A DNA stretch of 12,140 bases, from contig JAGOOL010000014.1 of assembly GCA_017992485.1 (NCBI GenBank), positions 1-12,140 on the forward strand. The letters are read 5' to 3'. This document shows positions 5,484 to 11,558 of the stretch, piece after piece. The notes beneath the pieces are model-generated. The model made no database searches, was not told where the DNA came from, and saw only the letters and a program-made list of their open reading frames with translations. The translations under genes were made by a program, and so were the position numbers. How positions within the stretch are numbered: the first letter of the stretch is position 1; every line of letters begins with the position of its first letter. The stretch is from Minisyncoccota bacterium (GTDB taxonomy: Bacteria; Patescibacteriota; Minisyncoccia; Phycocordibacterales; UBA9973).

Positions 5484-6773
5484 TTAGGCATTACTACCTG
5501 CGACAAAACCTGTTGTCCAACAAAGCTGGAGTGAATAGCCACCGGACGGTCTATTAATATGGAGCAAATCACCTGTCACAAAGAGATTGGTAAAAAGTTT
5601 TGAACGCATTGTTTTGGTATCAATTTCGTCGAGCGTCACGCCACCATCAGCAACAACAGCGCGGTCGTAGCCCATGAGACCGGTGATCGTAACCGGCAGA
5701 GCTTTGAGCAAGTTGACGATTTCTTTTCGTTCATCGCGAGTGACGCTGTGCACTTTCTTTGCAACATCAAATGACAAAAGTGACATGATGCCGTCAGAAG
5801 CACCTTCAGGTGAAATTTCTCTGAAAATATTCTTAAGATCTTTATTTTTATTTTTATCGAAAATATTTGTAATGCGAGTGTCGAGCGCGCCAAGGTCAGT
5901 ATCTGGAAATGCATCAATTTTTGCGTTAACTGCGCCTGATTCGAGAAGTTCTGCAACTTTGCCGGCGAGGTTGAGAATGAGCGGACCAGACAAACCAAAA
6001 TGCGTAAACAGAACTTTGCCGGTTTTATTGAACTGCTTTTTATCGTCGAGGTAAAAAGTAATTTTCATGAACGAGAGCGAAACACCGGCGAGGGATTTTA
6101 TCCAAGCGTCTTCAACGGCAAGCGGCACAATAGTCGGTGTCGGTGTTTTGACTGTGTGCCCGAGATCACGAAGCCAGCCAAAGCCGTCGCCGGTAGACCC
6201 TGTTTCAGGATGTGAGACACCACCCGTCGCGAAAATGTATGATTTTGCACGGAAAATTCCTTGATTGGTTTCGAGGCCGGTAATACTTTTTGCTGCGCCG
6301 TTTTTCACTGCGTCATTTTTCTCATGCAAAACTTTCAGCACCGGACACTGCTCTTTGATAAACACAGCATTATCTTTGAGGAATTTTTCCATCGTGCGCA
6401 CGACGTCACTTGCCTTTTCAGTTTTTGGGAAAGCACGATTACGAGCCTGGACAACGAGTGGCAAACCGCGGGATTCAAAAAAAGTAAAAGTATCTTTGAC
6501 GCCAAATTGCGCATATGGCGAATGCAAAAAATTCGCGGCATTGCCGTAGTGAGCGAGGAGCTTGTGCGTATCATATTCGGCATTGGTGATATTGCATCGT
6601 CCACCACCGGAAATACGAAGCTTTTCGCCAAGCTTTTTATTTTTTTCCAAAATGAGAACTTTTGCTGTTCGTCCTTCGCTTTTGGCTTTCTCGGCCGCAA
6701 CTCCTGCAGCCATCATGCCTGAAGCTCCGCCGCCGACGACGATGACATCAAAAAGTTCGTCTTGTAATTTCAT
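5484..6773 (-). CDS. NAD(P)/FAD-dependent oxidoreductase, HI0933/YhiN family
   Basis: This 429-residue cytosolic flavoprotein has an N-terminal Rossmann FAD-binding motif DVIVVGGGASGMMAA (G14-G19), with the acidic residue E43 ending the second strand. It also has the family hallmark GEKLRISGGGRCNITN (49-64). Further hallmarks are YIFATGGVSHPETGSTGDGFG in the middle and a C-terminal RPSGGYSLQLCWTTGFVAG, which closes over the flavin. Family members are about 400 residues, and the reaction they catalyse is not established. The frame opens at 6791, but the start at 6773 (MKLQDELFD) is preferred. A TATATT hexamer ends six bases before it, and the extra residues MCYIAC would overlap that promoter. 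The upstream anchored-protein gene ends 25 bases before it. Confidence 0.93.
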   Translation of the reverse strand: MKLQDELFDVIVVGGGASGMMAAGVAAEKAKSEGRTAKVLILEKNKKLGEKLRISGGGRCNITNAEYDTHKLLAHYGNAANFLHSPYAQFGVKDTFTFFESRGLPLVVQARNRAFPKTEKASDVVRTMEKFLKDNAVFIKEQCPVLKVLHEKNDAVKNGAAKSITGLETNQGIFRAKSYIFATGGVSHPETGSTGDGFGWLRDLGHTVKTPTPTIVPLAVEDAWIKSLAGVSLSFMKITFYLDDKKQFNKTGKVLFTHFGLSGPLILNLAGKVAELLESGAVNAKIDAFPDTDLGALDTRITNIFDKNKNKDLKNIFREISPEGASDGIMSLLSFDVAKKVHSVTRDERKEIVNLLKALPVTITGLMGYDRAVVADGGVTLDEIDTKTMRSKLFTNLFVTGDLLHINRPSGGYSLQLCWTTGFVAGSNA

Positions 6774-6779
6774 GCAAGC

Positions 6780-6785
6780 AATATA
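6780..6785 (-). promoter_or_regulatory. -10 element (TATATT) of the flavoprotein gene
   Basis: TATATT on the minus strand is followed by GCTTGC and the ATG at 6773. It lies in the 25-base gap after the upstream gene. A -35 is not obvious. The six-base spacing decides the start codon for the flavoprotein. Confidence 0.55.
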
Positions 6786-6798
6786 GCACAAATAGGTT

Positions 6799-7359
6799 TT
6801 ACGACTTCATTTCTGAAAACGTAATTCCGGCTGGAAGTGCGAATATTGAATCTGTTGATGTCCACGGAGTACACTCGTAGTCGCCGATTTGTGAAGCATC
6901 CCATGAATATGATCCTGAGGCAGCAGCACCTGAAGAAGTATTTCCATCTGCTGTGACAGGCGCATTCTTTATTTTGAAACCGTTTTTAGACATTGAGGTC
7001 CACGCATATGTGTAATCATCGATTACGGTAAAATTTGAGGTAATTGCTTGGTTCTGAACTACAGTAGAAAATATGCCGTGTATTTTCTTGTCATCAAACC
7101 AAACCTTACCGGCTGTATCACTACCGCCAACATGCTGAGTAACTGTGCATTGAAATGAACCACCTTGTGCTGCGAAAACACCGAACGCCATTTTCTTTCC
7201 TGGCTGATAATCTGCACCAGTTTGATTTTCATTTGTCTGTGTTTGACCAACTGGACTCATATCAGAATTTGTCTCAGTCGCCGGTTTTTTAGTTATAAGA
7301 AAAACTGCGGCAATAATAATAACCGCCGAGATGATAATTGTTGTTGCTGTTTTTGACAT
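6799..7359 (-). CDS. Membrane-anchored extracytoplasmic protein, unknown function
   Basis: This 186-residue protein has one N-terminal membrane segment (about 6-23, SKTATTIIISAVIIIAAVFL) and a low-complexity Thr/Asn/Gln linker to about residue 55. A beta-rich extracellular domain follows. That domain has two cysteines, C71 (GSFQCTVTQ) near its start and C163 (DYECTPW) near its end, a likely disulfide. In between are repeated strand-like stretches such as KVWFDDKKIHGIF and FTVIDDYTYAWTS. The layout resembles DUF4412/LolA-like small outer-face domains, but I cannot assign one. The frame is open to 7386. The start at 7359 is preferred because a perfect TATAAT ends six bases before it and the nine extra residues overlap that element. 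Function unknown. Confidence 0.82.
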   Translation of the reverse strand: MSKTATTIIISAVIIIAAVFLITKKPATETNSDMSPVGQTQTNENQTGADYQPGKKMAFGVFAAQGGSFQCTVTQHVGGSDTAGKVWFDDKKIHGIFSTVVQNQAITSNFTVIDDYTYAWTSMSKNGFKIKNAPVTADGNTSSGAAASGSYSWDASQIGDYECTPWTSTDSIFALPAGITFSEMKS

Positions 7360-7365
7360 GTACCT

Positions 7366-7394
7366 ATTATACCTTCCGACTGTCATATGCCCAA
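7366..7394 (-). promoter_or_regulatory. Promoter of the 6799-7359 gene, leaderless geometry
   Basis: A perfect TATAAT (7366-7371) on the minus strand is followed by AGGTAC and ATG at 7359. TTGGGC, 17 bases upstream, is an acceptable -35. The promoter lies across the 3' end of the upstream Trp-rich gene (stop at 7367), so the two genes share DNA there. Confidence 0.6.
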
Positions 7395-7939
7395 TGGAGC
7401 AAGGCTTGTCGTTGCTTTGGTCGGCACATTACATCGCCCGGCCGGCAATGTGCACTAATTTGTCCGAGGTGGCGTCGCATGGCTTTCCAGCGCTTGATTT
7501 GTTTTGCATCTATGTCAGGCAGCCGACGTCCCATATAGTAACGACAGTACCACTGGAACCAACCACGAGGATCAATGTCATCGATCCAACCTTTTGCTCT
7601 CCAGACAGAAAGTGGCTGCGAGGCATTCACTTTAAAATAGTTTATTTTAGGATCGCGCTTCATGCTGAGGTGTTTTCCATTCTTGTTTTTTACGGATTTT
7701 GCAACAACAAACGTTACAAATTTTGTTTTTGTAAACCAATCCTCTGGAAATTCTTTTGTACAATCACGCATATAGATGCCACCAAATACACCAAGCGCAA
7801 GCATTTGTTTTGGTGTGAGATCTGGACGAAACGCAGGGTCAAATTGTTTACCCATGGGCGCAGAGAGTTCGTAGGAATATTTTTTCTGCATAGTGTCGGA
7901 GACATATACGATTTTTCTCTCAATAATTTTTTTCTGCAT
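7367..7939 (-). CDS. Trp-rich conserved-looking protein of unknown function
   Basis: This 190-residue soluble basic protein has no membrane segment. The core looks conserved: LTPKQMLALGVFGGIYMRDC (41-60), FPEDWF (64-69), SVWRAKGWIDDIDPRGWFQW (111-130), YCRYYMGRR (131-139) and RQALLHWAYDSRK (177-189). It has seven tryptophans, and cysteines at 60, 132, 165 and 172. I recall similar orphan proteins with the motif GWI..DP.GWFQWYCR in varied organisms, but no assigned function. There are two candidate starts: 7939, and 7891 (MQKKYSYEL). The first has a TAGATT hexamer eight bases upstream and only 21 bases of gap from tspO, so co-transcription with tspO is also plausible. The stop codon overlaps the promoter of the next gene. 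Confidence 0.82.
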   Translation of the reverse strand: MQKKIIERKIVYVSDTMQKKYSYELSAPMGKQFDPAFRPDLTPKQMLALGVFGGIYMRDCTKEFPEDWFTKTKFVTFVVAKSVKNKNGKHLSMKRDPKINYFKVNASQPLSVWRAKGWIDDIDPRGWFQWYCRYYMGRRLPDIDAKQIKRWKAMRRHLGQISAHCRPGDVMCRPKQRQALLHWAYDSRKV

Positions 7940-7960
7940 GAGGTGCGAATCTAATGAATA

Positions 7961-8356
7961 CTAGCGATTGAGGTATGTCACCGTAAGCTGGAGCACGGTC
8001 GCAAATGAAACCCAGGCAAGGTACGGAATGTTGGCATACACTACCCACTTTGCGTACGGCCAGATCATAACCATTGCCCAAATGAGTGTCCCTAGTACGA
8101 GCACTATATCGACTGCAGCGAGCAAGTTATTTTTGAGACCAAATTGGATAGGTGTAAAGAGTATGTTGAAAATAACATTGAGTATAAACGGAAGGACGAC
8201 CGCAAACGGGATTGCTTTGGTGAAAAATAATTTACCGACATGAATATAGGAAACAATAATGATCGCATAGAGCACCGTCCACACCGGTCCAAAAAGCCAT
8301 GATGGTGGCGCCCAAGTTGGTTTAATGAGATCTGCGTAGTTTTGATAGTTATTCAT
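7961..8356 (-). CDS. tspO: TspO/MBR (tryptophan-rich sensory) family protein lacking the first helix
   Basis: This membrane protein of the TspO/peripheral benzodiazepine receptor family binds porphyrins or other hydrophobic ligands in characterised members. The start at 8356 gives 131 residues, against about 155-160 in typical members. IKPTWAPPSWLFGPVWTVLY (11-30) is the family hallmark. Hydrophobic segments at about 21-40, 48-70, 78-100 and 104-129 correspond to TM2-TM5, ending PYLAWVSFAT...YLN as usual. The usual TM1 with its glycine-rich start is missing. A longer in-frame start at 8449 exists (162 residues, hydrophobic extension), but it would span the divergent promoter of the neighbouring gene. 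A TATACT seven bases before 8356 favours the short form. The canonical W in the TM3 motif N..WN..FF is F here. Confidence 0.87.
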   Translation of the reverse strand: MNNYQNYADLIKPTWAPPSWLFGPVWTVLYAIIIVSYIHVGKLFFTKAIPFAVVLPFILNVIFNILFTPIQFGLKNNLLAAVDIVLVLGTLIWAMVMIWPYAKWVVYANIPYLAWVSFATVLQLTVTYLNR

Positions 8357-8363
8357 ACTACTT

Positions 8364-8369
8364 AGTATA
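8364..8369 (-). promoter_or_regulatory. -10 element (TATACT) of tspO
   Basis: TATACT on the minus strand is followed by seven bases (AAGTAGT) and ATG at 8356. The spacing is one base longer than in the other leaderless candidates. No good -35 is visible at 16-18 bases. It supports the short tspO start. Confidence 0.5.
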
Positions 8370-8403
8370 TGCCAATTTATTAAATCCACAGCGATACCAA
8401 CTT

Positions 8404-8431
8404 TTGACAAAAGCATTATTTGTGTTAATAT
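8404..8431 (+). promoter_or_regulatory. Promoter of the 290-residue membrane protein
   Basis: A perfect -35 TTGACA (8404-8409), a 16-base spacer and TAATAT (8426-8431) form a strong sigma70-like promoter. It would give a leader of roughly 35 bases before the ATG at 8474. No Shine-Dalgarno is visible in the A-rich leader. This is the only clearly leadered, consensus -35 promoter in the window. Confidence 0.7.
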
Positions 8432-8473
8432 ACGAAGTAATTCATTCATTGAAACAATTTAAAATAAAAAACC

Positions 8474-9346
8474 ATGGCAAACAGAAGAACTACCCGCAAA
8501 ACCGCGACCCGACGCAGAGTCAGAGAGATTTCAGCCTTATGGGGCATTGCAACTCTATTCCTCTATTTTGGAGCACTCGTTTACTACAAAAAACATTATT
8601 CTGAGGCATCATTTTCACGCTACGATGTTGCTCTCTTAGTTTCCCTGCCAATCATTGGTATGGTTGCATTTCAAACCTATTTTTTCCGATTCCTTCATTT
8701 CATTCACGAAGACAGAAAAATGATTGTTCGGATTCGGGCGAGACAATTTCGTGAAGAAAAACGTCGTCACGCAAAAAAAATTGCGTTGATCGCAAAACTA
8801 CACGCTCAGTATGTTATCGGTGAAATTACACCAACTTCCACACCAGGAGTGTTTGATGTAACATTCGAAAACAAGATTAGCGACATTGCGCCACCGGAAA
8901 TTTATGCAAACGGTAGACGTATTTTGTATGTTAGGAAATTTGACCAAATGGATTTTTACACAATCCGTTGTGACCTGTTTAAAAACAATGTCATTGATGT
9001 GACTATTGATACTATTCATTTCACTTGTGGACACCGTCCACCGGTACATGTGCTCAATGTGTATAAATCACGATTCGAACACAAGGATACAAATTGGAAA
9101 TGGAATGAACATGGAGAATTGATCAAACTCAGTATTTCGAATCCCATTAAACAATTTCCACACATCACTGAGAAAATCGCTTTGCCTTTCCAAATACTTT
9201 CAAATGATAACGTCATTGCGGAAGTACACGGACGACTCAATCCTCAATCAGACACCATTGTCTTTTCTCTCGAAGATGTACCAACAAAGAATTTGATTTC
9301 ACACAACAATTCTATACGATACGCATTTGAAAATGTGTCCGTATAA
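8474..9346 (+). CDS. Two-TM membrane protein with cytosolic beta-rich domain, unknown function
   Basis: This 290-residue protein has an extremely basic N-terminus (residues 4-17, RRTTRKTATRRRVR). Two membrane segments (about 21-38 and 52-71) are separated by a short loop. A second strongly basic helix follows (80-108, including RKMIVRIRARQFREEKRRHA), and then a beta-rich domain to the end. By the positive-inside rule both ends are cytosolic. The downstream domain contains CGHRPPVHVLNVY (about 184-197) and two other scattered cysteines. No family is recognised. It is one of only two plus-strand genes, has its own promoter and terminator, and so forms a single-gene unit. No obvious Shine-Dalgarno precedes the start. 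Confidence 0.82.
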   Translation: MANRRTTRKTATRRRVREISALWGIATLFLYFGALVYYKKHYSEASFSRYDVALLVSLPIIGMVAFQTYFFRFLHFIHEDRKMIVRIRARQFREEKRRHAKKIALIAKLHAQYVIGEITPTSTPGVFDVTFENKISDIAPPEIYANGRRILYVRKFDQMDFYTIRCDLFKNNVIDVTIDTIHFTCGHRPPVHVLNVYKSRFEHKDTNWKWNEHGELIKLSISNPIKQFPHITEKIALPFQILSNDNVIAEVHGRLNPQSDTIVFSLEDVPTKNLISHNNSIRYAFENVSV

Positions 9347-9351
9347 CACAA

Positions 9352-9383
9352 AGAGCTTCAGCTAAAACTGAGGCTCTTTTTTT
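9352..9383 (+). terminator. Rho-independent terminator, possibly bidirectional
   Basis: AGAGCTTCAG, a six-base loop and CTGAGGCTCT form a 10-bp stem with one G-T pair, followed by six T. It begins five bases after the stop of the membrane protein gene. On the minus strand the stem is followed by a weaker TTTGTGTT, so it may also terminate the convergent polymerase gene. Confidence 0.9.
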
Positions 9384-9409
9384 ATTTCTTAGACAATATT
9401 TATGCTGTC

Positions 9410-10684
9410 CTACGCAACACTGCCACCAAACGGAATTGCAAACCTATCGAAGAAACTACCCCGGCTTGATGTTGTTGACCTAAAACCTTTTTCTGTATCT
9501 TTTCGAGGAAGCAAGGCTTTGGCTGTCGTACCAAGATGAACAGTGTGCTTGCCAAAGAAGTGATCAATAGCATCAATTGCTTCGTGGACTTTTTCGAATC
9601 GATCTGTTGTTTCGGTCGCACCGAATAAATCTTTCTGTAGTGATGTCGGTGCGAGATCGTACACAGTAAATCCTGTTGCTCGGTAATCTTCGCCTGGCTT
9701 GAAGAGTTCGCCAAAGCGTTCCTTGGCAATTGCAATAAATGCTTCCGGGCTATTTGTTGCATGAGGGACAACACATTCGATTGAGTGGTATTTGAAGTCC
9801 TGACGTTTAACAAAGATAACTGCCCTCTTGCCACGCAAACCCTGTTGTCTCATTTTTGCACAAGCATTTTCGATATTTTTTGAGAGCTCAGCAAAGACGT
9901 ATATCGGACTGCGTGATGGAGGTGTAAATGTTCCGGTCTTTGAAATAGATTTTTGAGCATCAGCATCTTCGCGAGTGTGTACCTTGAGTAATGAATTGCC
10001 GCGCATCTCGTGCCAGAGTTCAACGAAAGGCTTGCTGAGTGTCGCATCGATCCATTCTTCTGTAAGTTGTGCAAACTGGAGAGCGTTTGTGACACCAACA
10101 TTTTTGAGAAATACTGCAGTGCGTCGTCCGATACCCCATACATCGCCAATTTCGATAGAAGATAAATACTCCTCTCTGTTTTCTGCAGTGAACACAGTGA
10201 AGCCGTGTGGCTTGTTGTAGTTTGAAGCAAGCTTGGCGAGAACCTTTGTTGGACCAAGTCCGACAGAGACACTGATGTTGAGCTCGTCACCGATTTCTTT
10301 CTGAATCTTCATCGCAACTTCGATCGGATCAGCCTTACCAGAAACGTACAAGTTCGTAAGGTCAGCGAAACATTCATCAACTGAGTATTCTTCAACAACC
10401 GGAGAATATTTCTTTACAATTGTCGCCATACGCTTAGAGAATATTGTAATTGCATTGTAGTCGGATTCCATAATCGCAACTTGTGGAAAATCTCTGCGAA
10501 TCTGGTGGAGTGACATAGCACGAGTGATGCCGAGAGCTTTTGCTTCATAACTCGCCGCTGTGACGATGCCGCGTTCAAGACCAGTGACAACAGGTTTGCC
10601 AACGAGCTCAGGGTGAAGGGCAACAGTACACGCCGCAAAGAAAGCGTCACCATCGATATGTAAAAATGTACGTTCTTTTTTCAT
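9410..10684 (-). CDS. Y-family (UmuC/DinB-type) translesion DNA polymerase
   Basis: This 424-residue translesion polymerase inserts bases opposite damaged template. The N-terminal motif FLHIDGDAFFAAC carries the first catalytic aspartate D11 and steric-gate F16. YSVDECFADLT (100-110) carries D103 and E104, the other metal-binding pair. The palm/thumb part (138-160) reads SVSVGLGPTKVLAKLAS and VWGIGRRTA (182-190) is the helix-hairpin-helix. The little finger spans about 245-345 and is followed by QKDLF (350-354), a good beta-clamp binding motif. A UmuC-like tail then appears (AIDHFFGKHTVHLG, 372-385). The usual glutamate after the first motif (FFAAVE/CE) is T20. It lies 45 bases after the 43-residue ORF and is probably read from the lexA promoter, making it LexA-controlled. 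The subfamily (IV or V) is uncertain. Confidence 0.95.
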   Translation of the reverse strand: MKKERTFLHIDGDAFFAACTVALHPELVGKPVVTGLERGIVTAASYEAKALGITRAMSLHQIRRDFPQVAIMESDYNAITIFSKRMATIVKKYSPVVEEYSVDECFADLTNLYVSGKADPIEVAMKIQKEIGDELNISVSVGLGPTKVLAKLASNYNKPHGFTVFTAENREEYLSSIEIGDVWGIGRRTAVFLKNVGVTNALQFAQLTEEWIDATLSKPFVELWHEMRGNSLLKVHTREDADAQKSISKTGTFTPPSRSPIYVFAELSKNIENACAKMRQQGLRGKRAVIFVKRQDFKYHSIECVVPHATNSPEAFIAIAKERFGELFKPGEDYRATGFTVYDLAPTSLQKDLFGATETTDRFEKVHEAIDAIDHFFGKHTVHLGTTAKALLPRKDTEKGFRSTTSSRGSFFDRFAIPFGGSVA

Positions 10685-10729
10685 AAGCTTTCTTACTTTT
10701 AATTTTTAATGATTACTTTTATCGCCAAA

Positions 10730-10861
10730 TTATTTACTGAGAACCTTTCGGCAGAAATTCCACAAACTTTCTCGCATATTCTCTTTTACTGTTTTTTTAC
10801 CTAGTCTCGCGCGAATTTCGTTTTTGTCTTTGATGTTGCTTACGATATATGTGTAGTACAT
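10730..10861 (-). CDS. 43-residue basic ORF between lexA and the Y-family polymerase
   Basis: This short ORF begins at 10861 (ATG TAC TAC ACA) and ends with TAA at 10730. The protein begins MYYTYIVSNIKDKN, is basic (about +7), has one W and one C, and ends CRKVLSK. AAGGTG (10870-10875) lies eight bases before the ATG and is a good Shine-Dalgarno, in contrast to the leaderless starts elsewhere. It lies 34 bases after lexA and 45 before the polymerase gene, all on one strand, so it should be LexA-regulated. The first 14 residues resemble the opening strand of GIY-YIG nucleases, but the YIG motif and the rest of the domain are absent, so it may be a decayed remnant. It may instead be a genuine small SOS protein. 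Function unknown. Confidence 0.55.
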   Translation of the reverse strand: MYYTYIVSNIKDKNEIRARLGKKTVKENMRESLWNFCRKVLSK

Positions 10862-10869
10862 AAAATGGT

Positions 10870-10875
10870 CACCTT
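10870..10875 (-). promoter_or_regulatory. Shine-Dalgarno (AAGGTG) of the 43-residue ORF
   Basis: AAGGTG on the minus strand, eight bases before the ATG at 10861, is complementary to the 16S 3' end. It supports translation of the small ORF from the lexA transcript. The polymerase start downstream has only a weak AAGAAAG-like site. Confidence 0.5.
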
Positions 10876-10895
10876 AATTATTTATAAATTATTTC

Positions 10896-11465
10896 TTAAT
10901 ATTTTCTTATAACTGCTTTAACTACGGCTTCGATTTCGAGATCTTCGGTTGGTCTAAATGGTTTGTATTTGGTGTTGGCGGCTTCGAGGTAGTAACCCTG
11001 CCTATCTTGTCTGAGATATTTCATTGTGTAACCCCCATCAAGTCGTGCGATAACTATTTCTCCGAGTTTCGCTTCTCGCCGGCGTTCGACGATCACAACG
11101 TCTCCTTCGTTAATTCCGGCGTCCTTCATCGAGTCGCCTTTGACGGTGAGCATAAATGTCGATTCTGGTTTTTCAATCAGCCATTCATCGAGTGAGAGTG
11201 CGTCAGCCATATCTTCTTCGGCTTGTGTCGGAAATCCGGCTTCAACGATGCCGAGCTTGCGAACTCCTTGGAACATACTTCCAGGAACGAGTGAACCGTT
11301 AGCGCTTTTGCCGAGAACACCGAGATCGATCAGCTTGTCAGCGAGTCGGACTGCGGCTTGGCTCGATGCGTAGCCGGCCAGCTTGGCGAGTTCTCGATAT
11401 GACGGCATGCGTTTTTCTTTCTTGAAGAAGCGCTCTAATTTAGTTTTGATACCTGCGATATCCAT
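10896..11465 (-). CDS. lexA: LexA, SOS repressor/autoprotease
   Basis: This 189-residue SOS master repressor self-cleaves when RecA filaments form on single-stranded DNA. The winged helix occupies about 1-62, with MPSYRELAKLAGYASSQAAV (20-39) matching the LexA recognition region. The cleavage site is A76-G77 (VEAGFP). The S24 peptidase domain follows, with catalytic serine S112 in KGDSMKDAGI and lysine K149 in YTMKYL. The length is slightly below the 200 or so of E. coli LexA. A LexA-type operator sits in its own promoter, so it is autorepressed. The start is fixed by a TATACT six bases upstream, so the mRNA is likely leaderless. It heads a unit with a small ORF and a translesion polymerase. 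Confidence 0.96.
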   Translation of the reverse strand: MDIAGIKTKLERFFKKEKRMPSYRELAKLAGYASSQAAVRLADKLIDLGVLGKSANGSLVPGSMFQGVRKLGIVEAGFPTQAEEDMADALSLDEWLIEKPESTFMLTVKGDSMKDAGINEGDVVIVERRREAKLGEIVIARLDGGYTMKYLRQDRQGYYLEAANTKYKPFRPTEDLEIEAVVKAVIRKY

Positions 11466-11471
11466 ATAAAG

Positions 11472-11500
11472 AGTATATGTGAACGCTTGTTCACACGCAA
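11472..11500 (-). promoter_or_regulatory. lexA promoter with LexA operator in its spacer
   Basis: On the minus strand TTGCGT (11495-11500) and TATACT (11472-11477) are 17 bases apart, and the -10 is followed by CTTTAT and the lexA ATG. The spacer is almost entirely occupied by the operator, so bound LexA would cover both hexamers. Confidence 0.8.
11478..11495. promoter_or_regulatory. SOS box (LexA operator)
   Basis: TGTGAAC-N4-GTTCACA is a perfect 7+7 dyad with the four-base centre AAGC on the minus strand. The core GAAC-N4-GTTC matches the Gram-positive-type (DinR/Cheo box, CGAAC-N4-GTTCG) LexA site rather than the E. coli CTGT-N8-ACAG box. A by-eye scan found no second GAAC-N4-GTTC in the window. 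Confidence 0.88.
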
Positions 11501-11520
11501 TAGAATATGCTGTGGATAAA

Positions 11521-11547
11521 TAAAAAACCCTGGAAAATTCCAGAGTT
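11521..11547 (-). terminator. Rho-independent terminator of gmk
   Basis: On the minus strand AACTCTGG, the loop AATTTT and CCAGGGTT form a stem followed by further T residues (TTTTTTA). It lies 11 bases after the gmk stop and separates gmk from the lexA promoter. Confidence 0.88.
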
Positions 11548-11558
11548 ATATATTCTTT

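Noticed and set aside
6774..6791. Upstream start of the flavoprotein (MCYIAC...)
   Set aside because: It would place the -10 hexamer inside the coding region. The Rossmann motif sits at the usual distance from the start at 6773.
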